The notes below the pieces were generated by a model that saw only the letters and a program-made list of their open reading frames with translations, searched no databases and had not been told where the DNA came from. Positions 8,583 to 17,659 of a stretch of DNA of 38,654 nt are shown here, piece after piece. The stretch lies in contig JAJRQV010000015.1 in the NCBI GenBank assembly GCA_024280035.1, positions 1 through 38,654 of the forward strand, given 5' to 3'. The stretch is from Campylobacterales bacterium (GTDB lineage: Bacteria; Campylobacterota; Campylobacteria; Campylobacterales; Sulfurimonadaceae). The stretch's first letter is position 1, and each line of letters starts with the position of its first letter. A program made the translations under genes and the position numbers.

Positions 8583-9832
8583 ATGCTGCATAAAATTAGA
8601 AAATATACGACAACAAATACCTTAGTTATACTGGGCATTGTTTTGGGGTTACTTTTTGGATCCTTTTTACCTGAACTGGCTTTAAAACAAGAAGTGATAG
8701 GTCAAATGTTTATTAGTTTTTTAAAGATGTTAGTAGTCCCCTTAGTGTTTTCTAGTATTTATGTAGCGATTCTTGGTTTAGGAAACTTAAATGATTTAAA
8801 AACGATTGGTTTAAAAACAATAGGCCTTTATATGTTAACGACAGCGCTTGCCGTGCTCTTAGCTATTATAGCAATGAACCTTTTTCCTATAGGTGAGGTG
8901 GTCTCTGTAGATGGATTAGAGTATGAAAAGGCAAAAAACATAGCAGAGTTTTCTATTAAAGCAATGATTTTAAGTTTTATTCCTACGAATATCTTTAACT
9001 CATTAACCCAAGGTTCAATGATGCAAGTTATTGTTTTTTCTATTATGTTTGCTATCGCTTCTTTACACTTAAAAGAGCACAGACAAGAGCTGATGTTAGA
9101 CTTTTTCACAGGAGTAACTAATACTATGTTAAAAATGGCAGAATGGATTATTTACTTACGCCTATAGGAGTATTTAGTCTTATCTCTTATGTTATTGCTG
9201 AGCAAGGAATTGATGTTATTTTAGGTTTATGGAAACATATGTTAATGGTGGTAGTTGTGATTCTTATTCATGGTATTGTAACCTTACCTATGCTCTTAGC
9301 CTTATTAGGACATACAAATCCTTATACTTACTTAAGTGCTATTAGAGAAGCACCCATTATGGCATTTTCTACGGCTTCTTCAGCAGCAACCCTACCAGTA
9401 TCAATGCGTATTGCAGAAGATGAGGGTGGTGTTGATGAAAAAAATGCCGCCTTTGTTCTTCCTCTTGGTGCAACTGTTTCTATGGATGGTACAGCTGCGT
9501 ATCTAAGTGTTGCTGTTTTATATATTGCACACTTAGCCGGTGTTCAGATGGGTTTAGGTGAACAGCTTCTGTTAGGTGTAACTATTGTTGCTCTTAGTGT
9601 GGGTGTTGCCGCACTTCCTTCTGCTTCTTTAGTAATGATGGTCGTTATTTTACATCAGGTGGGGCTTCCTGTTGAGTATATCGCTTTAGTAGTGGCAGTA
9701 GATAGAATCTTAGATATGTGCCGTACCTCTTTAAATGTTACTTCTGATCTTGTGGTTTTAAAAATTGTAGATCAGATGGTTAAACGTAAGGAAGTAATAA
9801 ATCCCATGTCAGCTGATGTCAAACTCTCTTAA
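8583..9832 (+). pseudogene. dicarboxylate/amino-acid:cation symporter (DAACS), frameshifted
   Basis: Two frames, 8583-9167 and 9143-9832, make one 416-aa transporter if one base is restored near 9156-9160. The expected protein reads EWIIYLTPIGVFSLI through the join. Hallmarks of the GltP/DctA family are the N-terminal FISFLKMLVVPLVFSS, the first hairpin FSTASSAATLPVS, GATVSMDGTA, the second hairpin LPSASLVMM, and the substrate-binding segment DRILDMCRTSLNVTSD. It would import glutamate, aspartate or C4-dicarboxylates with Na+ or H+. Both halves are otherwise intact, so the loss is recent or a sequencing artefact. Its last codons overlap the next gene. Confidence 0.85.
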
Positions 9833-10901
9833 AAATCTTTATAATCAAGATTACATATCTCTTCTTTCTTCTACTCTTAATCAGGTAGAAAAAAGTTTTA
9901 TTCCTGAAGCTTTTATACGTTTAGTTTTTGATGACTTATGGAGTCAGCGTGAACTTAAACAAAGAATGCATCATATTGCTTACTGTTTACATGAATCGCT
10001 TAATTTTTCTTATTCTCATGTTATCTTTATCTTAGAAAAGGTTTTTTTTAAGATGAACAGTGCGTATGCCTTAGAAAATATGATTTTTCAAGATTATGTA
10101 CAGATTTATGGTTTAGACTCCTTTGCTATTTCCATGTCTGCCTTAGAAAAATTCACGCAAGGTTCAAGTTCAGAGTTTGCCATCCGTGCCTTTTTAATAT
10201 CATATGAAGAACAGACCTTAGAAATTATGCGGGCATGGACACAAAGCCCAAATGAAGATGTTCGGCGTCTTGCCTCAGAAGGATGTAGACCAAGATTACC
10301 TTGGGCAGTTGCCTTGAAAAGGTTTAAATCAGACCCGACTAAGGTTTTAGAAATTCTTGAACTGCTTAAAAATGATAACTCAGCTTATGTAAAAAAGTCA
10401 GTAGCAAATTCTCTTAATGATATATCTAAAGACCACCCTCAAAGAGTTAAAGAGTTGGCAAGAAGATGGTTAAAAGAAGATGAAAAAAAATACTCTTTAT
10501 TGAAGCATGGATGTAGAACCCTTTTAAAAGCAGGAGATAAAGAGACCTTAGGCTTGTTTGGTTTTAAATCTATACAAGAGCTGCATTTAAAAAACTTTTA
10601 CTACACCTCGGTGGTAAAAAAAGGAGAAGAACTCTTTTTTAATTTTGAGCTCTTTAGTACAAAAAAGTGTTTAGGAAAATTACGTATTGAATTTGCCATC
10701 GAGTTTGTTCGTTTACGGTCTCGTTTTTCAAAAAAGGTTTTTAAAATTGCTGAGGGTGATTTTTTGAGTTCAACAAAGAAGGTTTGTAAAGTGTACTCAT
10801 TTAAAAAGATTTCAACACGTCAGTATTATAAGGGAAAACATAAATTATTTATCATTGTTAATGGAGAGACCCTACATGAGGTAGGGTTTGAGTTAAATTA
10901 A
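9816..10901 (+). CDS. DNA alkylation repair protein, AlkD-like HEAT-repeat glycosylase
   Basis: The 361-aa product carries the AlkD-family core: RRLASEGCRPRLPWA, then a repeat with LKNDNSAYVKKSVANSLNDISKDHP and a closing HGCRTLLKAGD. AlkD proteins are HEAT-like solenoids that remove bulky or cationic alkylated bases such as 3- and 7-methylpurines. The C-terminal ~110 residues after LFGF are a beta-rich extension also seen in longer family members. The start overlaps the end of the symporter by 17 bases, so translation may be coupled. The gene ends by overlapping the converging fliO-like gene by 9 bp. Confidence 0.88.
   Translation: MSNSLKNLYNQDYISLLSSTLNQVEKSFIPEAFIRLVFDDLWSQRELKQRMHHIAYCLHESLNFSYSHVIFILEKVFFKMNSAYALENMIFQDYVQIYGLDSFAISMSALEKFTQGSSSEFAIRAFLISYEEQTLEIMRAWTQSPNEDVRRLASEGCRPRLPWAVALKRFKSDPTKVLEILELLKNDNSAYVKKSVANSLNDISKDHPQRVKELARRWLKEDEKKYSLLKHGCRTLLKAGDKETLGLFGFKSIQELHLKNFYYTSVVKKGEELFFNFELFSTKKCLGKLRIEFAIEFVRLRSRFSKKVFKIAEGDFLSSTKKVCKVYSFKKISTRQYYKGKHKLFIIVNGETLHEVGFELN
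10869..10887 (+). terminator. weak hairpin inside the 3' end of the AlkD-like gene
   Basis: ACCCTAC and GTAGGGT form a perfect 7-bp stem around a 5-base loop, 14 bases before the stop codon. Only a short T stretch follows, so it is a possible but weak terminator or an mRNA 3'-end stabiliser for the plus-strand transcript. Confidence 0.3.
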
Positions 10902-10904
10902 CTC
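10890..10904. repeat. 15-bp palindrome at convergent stop codons
   Basis: GAGTTAA and TTAACTC flank a single central A. The repeat includes the stops of both converging genes (plus TAA at 10899-10901, minus stop at 10893-10895). It parallels the palindrome at 6892-6905. Confidence 0.45.
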
Positions 10905-11735
10905 GCGAATGCTGTTTGAGGCCTTTTGTTTATACGATTGTAGGGGTTCGACTTCTGCAGGATCGAGTTGTAAGTATGAATCTAGTTCTGTTCTATTATC
11001 ATCTAAAATTTTATCAAATTCACTTTGCGTAGAGACAGGTTTACCATCAATGAACTTATCAAGAAGAACATTTGATGTTCCTAAAAGAACCAAATAACTC
11101 TGTCCTTCAAAATCCAGCATAGCCACACGATTTTTGGGATCAAGTGGTTTTTGAAAACGTACCGAAATCCCTTCTTTTTTAGGGGTGTTTTTAAATAACC
11201 ATTTGCTCTTAGATTGAGAAGAAGAACCCATTTTTTTCTTTAACCAGAGCATCAGAATAATTCCAAAAATTAAAATAGCAATAACAATGAAATAGGCATT
11301 ATTGAACTTATTATCTCCTCGTGTTGGAAGTGAAGATGCTGTGCTTGAATTTGTCTGTTGTGTTGCAGTTGATTGTACTGATTCTGCCTTAGAAAAACGT
11401 AAGCGCAGACCATAAGCATCACTGGTTTTAGATGCACTCATTTCTACCCCAGGTGCGGTTTGTAAAATTATTTCAGTATGTGAATTAATAGGGGTAATCG
11501 TCATTTTACGTAGATATGATGTTCTAAGTGTTTTGATTTTAGGGCTCTCTATAGAAGCACCTTGTAGCTTTAAAATAATATTTCCACTTTTCTTTATCTG
11601 AGAAAGCTTGCCTTCATAGGTGGTGTCAAAGGTAAGCATAATATCAACATGTTGGGTACGTTCATACACATTATATGAAAGGATCTTTGAGCCAAATAGA
11701 AAAAAAGGCAAGAGCAGCAAAAATAGTAATCTCAT
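10893..11735 (-). CDS. fliO: FliO-like flagellar biosynthesis protein with periplasmic AMIN-like domain
   Basis: This 280-aa protein has a signal peptide (residues 1-16), a periplasmic beta-rich domain of about 100 residues resembling AMIN domains, a Ser/Thr-rich linker and a transmembrane helix near residues 147-165. The cytoplasmic segment contains VRFQKPLDPKNRVAMLDFEGQSYLVLLGTSNVLLDKF, the pattern of FliO (a hydrophobic strand, then G-x-S/T-N near the membrane). FliO assists FliP assembly in the flagellar export gate. Long FliO proteins with an N-terminal periplasmic domain are known in Campylobacterota. Its ATG overlaps the fliN stop by four bases, supporting the flagellar assignment. Confidence 0.7.
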   Translation of the reverse strand: MRLLFLLLLPFFLFGSKILSYNVYERTQHVDIMLTFDTTYEGKLSQIKKSGNIILKLQGASIESPKIKTLRTSYLRKMTITPINSHTEIILQTAPGVEMSASKTSDAYGLRLRFSKAESVQSTATQQTNSSTASSLPTRGDNKFNNAYFIVIAILIFGIILMLWLKKKMGSSSQSKSKWLFKNTPKKEGISVRFQKPLDPKNRVAMLDFEGQSYLVLLGTSNVLLDKFIDGKPVSTQSEFDKILDDNRTELDSYLQLDPAEVEPLQSYKQKASNSIRELI

Positions 11736-12064
11736 ATGTTCTCTTTTGAAAGGTAGTAAATAACCGCAGTAGAGTCGAGTACTTCGTTAATACGAATAGC
11801 AAGGTTTTTTTCATAAACCATAACCTCACCTTTTCCAATAATACGGTTGTTAACATAGGCTTCAACACTCTCACCAGCAGGTTTGCTAAGATCAATTACA
11901 GAGCCTTTTTGAAGGGCTGAAATCTCTTTAATACTTAATGATGTTTGTCCAAGATCTGCGATAAAGTCAACTTCCATATCTAAAAGCCCCTCATAATTCA
12001 TCCATGATAACTCTTCTAACTCTTCATCATTTAGTTCAAGTGAATCAAGGCTATTTTCTTTCAT
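11732..12064 (-). CDS. fliN: flagellar motor switch protein FliN
   Basis: This 110-aa protein has the FliN/SpoA C-terminal domain: MEVDFIADLGQTSLSIKEI, GSVIDLSKPAGESVEAYVNNRIIGKGEV and AIRINEV. FliN forms the lower ring of the flagellar C-ring and docks export cargo. The ATG at 12064 has only a poor, too-close ribosome-binding site. In frame, 30 bases upstream, an ATC at 12092-12094 sits at ideal spacing from AAAGGA overlapping the cheX stop, and translating from it would add IEEEQSLQEQ. The real N-terminus is therefore uncertain. It lies between cheX and fliO in one operon. Confidence 0.87.
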   Translation of the reverse strand: MKENSLDSLELNDEELEELSWMNYEGLLDMEVDFIADLGQTSLSIKEISALQKGSVIDLSKPAGESVEAYVNNRIIGKGEVMVYEKNLAIRINEVLDSTAVIYYLSKENI

Positions 12065-12098
12065 CTGCTCTTGAAGGCTTTGTTCTTCTTCGATGGTT

Positions 12099-12521
12099 TT
12101 ATCCTTTTATAGCGATAACAAGACCCTCTTTTGCTGTTTGTAAGATTGAATATTCACTGCATTCACAGCAGTTAAAGTCTTCAATTCTTTCAAACTTAGG
12201 TGTTGTTATCATAAAATGTTCTTTTTCAGCCTCTTCAGCTAAAACTTTGGCGCTTCCTACAATCATATTTGTAGACTCAAGTGCCATATCAATCATGGTC
12301 TGTTCATCAGCATCATCTTCCATCAGGTAAACAGAAACAATCTCTTTAACAAGTTTTTCATTATACCCAAGATAGATACACTTCACTTCCCCGTCATCCA
12401 TCTTCACGTCTATAGAAGCAACAACTGTTCTCATTTGAGACAGAGTGTCTGTTTTTTTAGTTGAAAGTTCAATCTGATTATGTAAAAAATTTTCGGCAGC
12501 TTCGATGATAATTGAAATCAT
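12099..12521 (-). CDS. cheX: CheX-type CheY-P phosphatase
   Basis: This 140-aa protein fits the CheC/CheX/FliY phosphatase family, with the catalytic motif ESTNMIVGSAK (E and N spaced as in CheX) on one helix and a CheX-like beta-alpha arrangement before and after it. It would dephosphorylate CheY or another response regulator, resetting motor switching. Placement directly upstream of fliN ties it to the switch complex. A CxxxC-like cluster (NCCECSEYS) near residues 117-123 is unusual for the family and could be redox- or metal-sensitive. The ATG has AGGA six bases upstream. Confidence 0.78.
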   Translation of the reverse strand: MISIIIEAAENFLHNQIELSTKKTDTLSQMRTVVASIDVKMDDGEVKCIYLGYNEKLVKEIVSVYLMEDDADEQTMIDMALESTNMIVGSAKVLAEEAEKEHFMITTPKFERIEDFNCCECSEYSILQTAKEGLVIAIKG

Positions 12522-12558
12522 AAGTGTTCCTAAAATAAATTTAGTTGTATGTTCGTTT

Positions 12559-12564
12559 ATTATA
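12559..12564 (-). promoter_or_regulatory. -10 box for the cheX-fliN-fliO operon
   Basis: The minus strand reads TATAAT about 37 bases upstream of the cheX ATG. No sigma-54 (GG-N10-GC) or sigma-28 match was seen in the region, so the operon looks driven by the main sigma factor. Confidence 0.45.
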
Positions 12565-12715
12565 GGTAAATCTAATTAAGTGAAGTTTAATAATCTATGC
12601 TAGGGCAGAGGAATTTTATTTTACTGCTGAATTAATACATTAATTTGTCATTTTAATGGCTATGTTAGTGCAATAAGAGTACAATTTCGGTCTTAATTTT
12701 TATATAGGATATATT

Positions 12716-13462
12716 ATAGAAACTTTATTAATTTTAGAACTGCTTGTTATTGGGACTGGTGTAGGAATGCTTTCGGGTTTTTTTGGCATTGGTGGGGGAA
12801 CGATTTTAGTGCCTATTTTGCTCTTTTTAGGGTATGACATTAAAGTAGCTATTGGAATTTCTGTTGTTCAGATGGTATTTAGCTCAATCTTTGGCTCATA
12901 TTTAAACTTTAAAAAAGGCACACTAAAGTTTGATACCGTCCTTGCAATAGGGCTTGGTGGATTTTTAGGGGCACTTTTAAGCGGTAAGGTTGTTTCGTAT
13001 CTCTCTTCTTCTAGTTTAGAATATATATTTTTAGGTTTTGTAGTCGTTGCCTTAGCTCGTATGGCTTATAAACCGGCTATTTATAAAGAAGCACGTTGTG
13101 TTTCACCTCTTGTTCTTTTTATAATTGGAATGTTTATTGGGGTCTTTTCTATCTCTATTGGTGTGGGTGGTTCTATTCTTTTAGTACCAATACTGGTAGG
13201 TTTTTTACATTTTGAACTTAAAAAAGCTATTTCAGCAGGGCTATTTTTTGTTATTTTCTCCTCAGTTTCAGGCTTAATTAGTCTCTCCATAACGGGGCAT
13301 ATTGAGTACCTTGATGGAATTGTTATTGGTTTAGCCTCTTTATTAGGTGTTTATATCGGTATTCAAATCAACCATAAAACTTCAAATATACTGCAAAAAC
13401 GACTCTTGATTTTATTTTATGTTTTAGTTTTAATTTATCTTATTATAAGGGTCTTCTCGTGA
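12716..13462 (+). CDS. TauE/SafE (TSUP) family sulfite/anion exporter, apparent ATA start
   Basis: This polytopic membrane protein has the TSUP signature twice, [19 protein letters not shown] near the N-terminus and [19 protein letters not shown] in the second half, with about eight helices. TSUP members export sulfite, sulfoacetate or other sulfur anions, or take up small acids. The first in-frame ATG (12767) would cut away half of the first helix. Upstream codons give [16 protein letters not shown], the expected first helix, and the codon before it is ATA at 12716 with AGGA six bases upstream. There is no in-frame ATG, GTG or TTG in that stretch. The listed start is inferred. The last codon overlaps uvrA as GTGA. 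Confidence 0.83.
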   Translation: METLLILELLVIGTGVGMLSGFFGIGGGTILVPILLFLGYDIKVAIGISVVQMVFSSIFGSYLNFKKGTLKFDTVLAIGLGGFLGALLSGKVVSYLSSSSLEYIFLGFVVVALARMAYKPAIYKEARCVSPLVLFIIGMFIGVFSISIGVGGSILLVPILVGFLHFELKKAISAGLFFVIFSSVSGLISLSITGHIEYLDGIVIGLASLLGVYIGIQINHKTSNILQKRLLILFYVLVLIYLIIRVFS

Positions 13463-16281
13463 GTAAAATTATTATTACAGGTGCGCGTGAAAATAACCTA
13501 AAAAATATTTCTTTAGAAATTCCAAAAAACAAGCTAATTGTATGTACAGGTCTAAGTGGTAGTGGGAAGTCAACATTGGCTTTTGACACCCTTTATGCAG
13601 AAGGTCAACGTCGTTATATAGAGTCTTTATCTTCGTATGCACGACAGTTCTTAGATAAGATTGGAAAACCTGAGGTTGATAAGATTGAGGGCTTAACACC
13701 GGCTATTGCAATTGATCAAAAAACAACTTCAAAAAACCCACGTTCAACAGTAGGCACGATTACAGAAATTTATGATTATCTTCGTCTTTTGTTTGCACGC
13801 GTAGGGGAACAGCATTGTCATATCTGTAAAAAACCTATTTCACAGATGAATGCAAGTGACATTATTGAACAAGTTTCTAAACTTCCATTAGGTTCAAAAG
13901 TTATTATATTAGCCCCGCTTATACGTGAAAAAAAGGGAACGTTTTCAGACCTTTTAGAATCACTTACAGCAAAAGGATATGTACGTGCAATGATTGATGG
14001 TGTGATGGTGCGTTTAGATGAAGAAATAGAACTATCAAAGACTAAAAAACATACGATAAAAGTAGTGATTGACCGTATTGTTATGAAAGAAGATAATAAA
14101 GAACGTATTGCCCAAGATGTTGAAAAAGCCTTAAAACAGTCTTATGGAGAGCTTGAAATTGAGGTTCTTAATTATGAAGAGGTGGGACTTCCTGAAAAGA
14201 TGATTCATTACTCAGAACATTTAGCCTGTCATGACTGTAAGGTGAGTTTTGAACCTCTTGAACCGCTTTCATTCTCTTTTAATTCACCTAAGGGTGCATG
14301 TACAGAGTGTGATGGTTTGGGTATTCGTTATGCACTTGATCATGAAAAAATTATTGATGCAGATTTAAGCATTGAAAAGGGTGCGGTTAAGATTGTTTAT
14401 GGTTTTAATAAAGGATATTATTTTACCTTTTTAAAAGGTTTTTGTGCTCATGAGAAAATCTCTGTTACCAAGGCTTTTTCAGAACTTGAAGAGTATCAGA
14501 AAAAAGCCATCTTACACGGCAGTATTGATGAAGTTCCTTTTGAATGTAAAGGTCATCCTATTAAACGTGTTTGGCCAGGAATTACAAAAATTGCTTATGA
14601 TATGTTTAAAGATGAGAAAGAACTTCAAGACTATATGAGTGAAAAGACCTGTTCAAAATGTGATGGAAACCGTCTGCGTCAAGAGTCTTTAGCGGTTGAT
14701 GTAGCGGGTAAAAAAATCTTTGATCTGATTTTAATGCCTATTGAAGATTCGTATGCTTTTTTTAAAGAGCGTAAAAACTTTTCACACTTTACTAAACAAA
14801 ATAGCATGATTTCAGAGCCTATTTTAAATGAGATTCAAGAGCGTCTTTTCTTTCTTTACGATGTTGGTCTAGGGTATATTTCACTTTCACGAGATGCCCG
14901 TTCTATTTCAGGTGGAGAAGCCCAAAGAATTCGTATTGCATCTCAAATTGGCTCAGGTTTAACAGGAGTTATGTATGTTCTTGATGAGCCTAGTATTGGG
15001 CTACATGAAAGAGACACCTTAAAACTTATTCGTACCCTTCGTTCTTTACAAGAAAAGGGAAATACCGTTATTGTTGTTGAACATGACAAAGAGACCATTG
15101 AAAATGCAGACTATATTGTAGATATTGGTCCTGGAGCTGGAAAATATGGTGGTGAAGTAGTTTTTGCTGGAACATTAAAGCAGATGACCAAGGCAAAAAC
15201 ACTTACGGCTGATTATCTTTATGGACGTAAGATGATTGAGTATTTTTACCGTCGCCCTCAAGAAGATTGGATTGAAATTAAAAATGTAACCCTTAATAAT
15301 ATAGTTGATGTTTCGGTGAAAATTCCTCTGCATAACCTTGTTTGTGTTTCAGGCGTAAGTGGTTCAGGTAAGTCTTCACTGATTTTACAAACCCTTCTGC
15401 CTGTGGCAAGAGAGCTTTTAAATCATGCCCGTAAGGTTAAAAAGATTAAGGGTGTTGAGATCGATGGTTTAGAACAACTTGATAAGGTTATTTTTTTAGA
15501 TCAGAGTCCTATTGGACGTACACCGCGTTCTAATCCTGCAACCTATACCGGTATGATGGATGAACTTAGAATTCTTTTTTCTAAGACAAAAGAGGCTCAA
15601 ATTCGTGGATACAGTGCTTCTCGTTTCTCTTTTAATGTAAAAGGTGGGCGTTGTGAGAAGTGTCAGGGTGAGGGTGATATTAAGATTGAGATGCACTTCT
15701 TACCGGATATTATGGTTAAGTGTGATTCTTGTCATGGACAGCGTTATAATCCTCAGTCTTTAGAGATTGAGTATAAGGGTAAAACGATTTCTGATGTGCT
15801 TAATATGAGTGTTTCTGAAGCCTTAGAATTCTTTACAGCCATTCCTAAAATTAAGGCAAAACTGCAAACTTTAAATGATGTTGGTTTGGGTTATATTAGT
15901 CTGGGGCAAAATGCAGTAACCCTTTCAGGTGGAGAAGCTCAACGTATTAAACTCTCTAAGGAGTTAAGTCGTAAAGATACTGGAAAAACACTGTATATCT
16001 TAGATGAACCTACGACAGGGCTGCATTTTGAAGATGTAAATCGCCTAACGAAGGTATTGCATCATTTTGTTGATTTGGGCAACTCTGTTCTTGTGATTGA
16101 ACACAATTTAGACATGATTAAGAATGCTGATTATGTGATTGATATGGGACCTGAAGGTGGGGCTAAAGGAGGGCGTATTGTAGGTGTGGGAACACCTGAA
16201 GAGATTGCTGATAATCATGAAAAAATGGGATCATATACAGGTAAATTCTTGAAAAAAGAGTTGGCTTTACATAAAAAATAA
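13459..16281 (+). CDS. uvrA: excinuclease ABC subunit A
   Basis: The 940-aa product is full length for UvrA, the damage-recognition ATPase of nucleotide excision repair. It contains two ABC ATPase modules: Walker A at residues 31-39 (GLSGSGKST) and a second GVSGSGKSS near 635, signature motifs [15 protein letters not shown] and [16 protein letters not shown], and Walker [14 protein letters not shown] and [13 protein letters not shown]. Zinc-binding cysteine pairs are present, including CEKCQGEGD...CDSCHG. The start is GTG with AAGGG upstream, overlapping the stop of the TauE/SafE gene, so the two are translationally coupled. Confidence 0.97.
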   Translation: MSKIIITGARENNLKNISLEIPKNKLIVCTGLSGSGKSTLAFDTLYAEGQRRYIESLSSYARQFLDKIGKPEVDKIEGLTPAIAIDQKTTSKNPRSTVGTITEIYDYLRLLFARVGEQHCHICKKPISQMNASDIIEQVSKLPLGSKVIILAPLIREKKGTFSDLLESLTAKGYVRAMIDGVMVRLDEEIELSKTKKHTIKVVIDRIVMKEDNKERIAQDVEKALKQSYGELEIEVLNYEEVGLPEKMIHYSEHLACHDCKVSFEPLEPLSFSFNSPKGACTECDGLGIRYALDHEKIIDADLSIEKGAVKIVYGFNKGYYFTFLKGFCAHEKISVTKAFSELEEYQKKAILHGSIDEVPFECKGHPIKRVWPGITKIAYDMFKDEKELQDYMSEKTCSKCDGNRLRQESLAVDVAGKKIFDLILMPIEDSYAFFKERKNFSHFTKQNSMISEPILNEIQERLFFLYDVGLGYISLSRDARSISGGEAQRIRIASQIGSGLTGVMYVLDEPSIGLHERDTLKLIRTLRSLQEKGNTVIVVEHDKETIENADYIVDIGPGAGKYGGEVVFAGTLKQMTKAKTLTADYLYGRKMIEYFYRRPQEDWIEIKNVTLNNIVDVSVKIPLHNLVCVSGVSGSGKSSLILQTLLPVARELLNHARKVKKIKGVEIDGLEQLDKVIFLDQSPIGRTPRSNPATYTGMMDELRILFSKTKEAQIRGYSASRFSFNVKGGRCEKCQGEGDIKIEMHFLPDIMVKCDSCHGQRYNPQSLEIEYKGKTISDVLNMSVSEALEFFTAIPKIKAKLQTLNDVGLGYISLGQNAVTLSGGEAQRIKLSKELSRKDTGKTLYILDEPTTGLHFEDVNRLTKVLHHFVDLGNSVLVIEHNLDMIKNADYVIDMGPEGGAKGGRIVGVGTPEEIADNHEKMGSYTGKFLKKELALHKK

Positions 16282-16331
16282 AGAAGTAGTGGTACAATAA
16301 GTAAAATAAATCAATTTCAAGGTCAATATTT

Positions 16332-17159
16332 ATGAAATCATCTCTTGTCGATAGTATTAAATCGCTTCCTGCACTTCCTAAAACAATTGTAGAAATGCAG
16401 CAAGTTTGTGCAGACCCAGAAGCAGCTATTAATGATCTAGTAAAGGTTGTTGATAAAGATCCTATGATTGTTGCTAACTTACTTAAAGCGGCAAATTCAC
16501 CTCTATACTGTTTTGGTAAAGAGATTAAAAGTGTTGCTCAGGCTGTATCTCTATTTGGTATGAGTATGACACGTTCAATTGCTATTGGTAACTCAGTGAG
16601 AAAACTTCTTAATGTTGATATGGAGCCATATGGTGTAAGTTCTGAAAGGTTTGCAGATATCTCTAATCAACAAGCTATTTTAATGCATAATTGGTACTCA
16701 AAAATTGATAGAAAAAAGATGGAAGACCTTTTTTTAGCCTGTTTTATTCAGGAAACAGGTAAGATTATTATCGCTTCTGATATTATTAAAGAAGATTTAC
16801 TTTATAACTTCAAGTCAGAAATTGAAACAACAAATAATATTCCTCAGGTTGAATTCTCGTATGTTGAAGAGACGACAGCTACCGTTACTGCGGCTATTTT
16901 TGAGCATTGGAAGTTTGACCCTACCTTTGTAGAGATGATTCATTTTTCAGATACCTATAAAAAAGCACCTGAAGAGATTAAAGAATATGCAACAGCTCTT
17001 AATATTGTAAAAACTATTGTTCCTGTAAATGCACCCTTTTCAGACCAGTCTATTACCTTTGGTTTAAGAAAAGCAGCTGATGCAGGCTATGACCATGAGA
17101 TGTTAGAAGATGTGGTAGATGCTGTTATGGATCAACTAGGTATCGTAGCCGAGTATTAA
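16332..17159 (+). CDS. HDOD-domain signalling protein
   Basis: This 275-aa protein is an HDOD domain: LPALPKTIVEMQQVCADP at the start, DPMIVANLLKAANSPLY and an IKSVAQAVSLFGMSMTRSIAIG segment. HDOD proteins are HD-related regulatory folds, usually lacking a full metal site, that act in signalling and cell-cycle or chemotaxis contexts. No second output domain is present. It has its own leader with an AAGG site before the ATG, and is followed after four bases by the rhodanese gene. Confidence 0.87.
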   Translation: MKSSLVDSIKSLPALPKTIVEMQQVCADPEAAINDLVKVVDKDPMIVANLLKAANSPLYCFGKEIKSVAQAVSLFGMSMTRSIAIGNSVRKLLNVDMEPYGVSSERFADISNQQAILMHNWYSKIDRKKMEDLFLACFIQETGKIIIASDIIKEDLLYNFKSEIETTNNIPQVEFSYVEETTATVTAAIFEHWKFDPTFVEMIHFSDTYKKAPEEIKEYATALNIVKTIVPVNAPFSDQSITFGLRKAADAGYDHEMLEDVVDAVMDQLGIVAEY

Positions 17160-17163
17160 ACAG

Positions 17164-17624
17164 ATGAAGTATATATTTTCCATTTTACTTAGTTTTTCTT
17201 TTTTGACTTCTGCCTTTGCTTATGATGAGGCACTGGCAGCTAAAATGGATAAAATATTTTCAAAGGTGACGCAAAAAAATATCATTAAATCAAAATTAAT
17301 GATAGACAATAAAGAGCTTTTTAAGATCTTGCGTGAAAAAAAGAAGTTCGTTTTTTTAGATATTAGAACTGAGGCTGAAATGGCAATTTTAGGTCTTAAA
17401 ACGGACAACACCTTAGAAATCCCACTGGAACATCTTTTTGAAAAAAAGAACTTAGACCGACTTCCTAAAGATGAATTGATTGTGCTTATTTGTCACTCAG
17501 GTTCACGTGAGAAAAGGCGATTATGAGTCTTAAAATATTAGGTTTTAAAAACATTCGTCTGATGAAGGGGGGAATAGTAGCTTTAGCCCAAGGGAACACG
17601 GCTAAAAATGCTCCCTTAAAATAA
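17164..17624 (+). pseudogene. exported rhodanese-like protein, frameshifted
   Basis: A signal peptide (residues 1-19, ending in AFA) precedes a rhodanese domain with FLDIRTEAEM, the active-site loop CHSGSR and, in another frame after the break, ILGFKNIRLMKGGIVALAQ. The frame shifts near 17511-17517 (AAAAGG). Adding one base there restores a 153-aa protein whose tail matches the normal rhodanese end. As read, translation stops at 17526, just after the catalytic loop. Periplasmic rhodaneses move sulfane sulfur and are common in sulfur-oxidising Campylobacterota. It follows the HDOD gene closely. Confidence 0.8.
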
Positions 17625-17659
17625 CTTCTAATCTACCTTGATTTGTAGAGAAGGTCTCT

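Noticed and set aside
17582-17606. TTTAGCC/GGCTAAA hairpin as a terminator
   Set aside because: It lies inside the restored rhodanese reading frame and lacks a following T-run on either strand.
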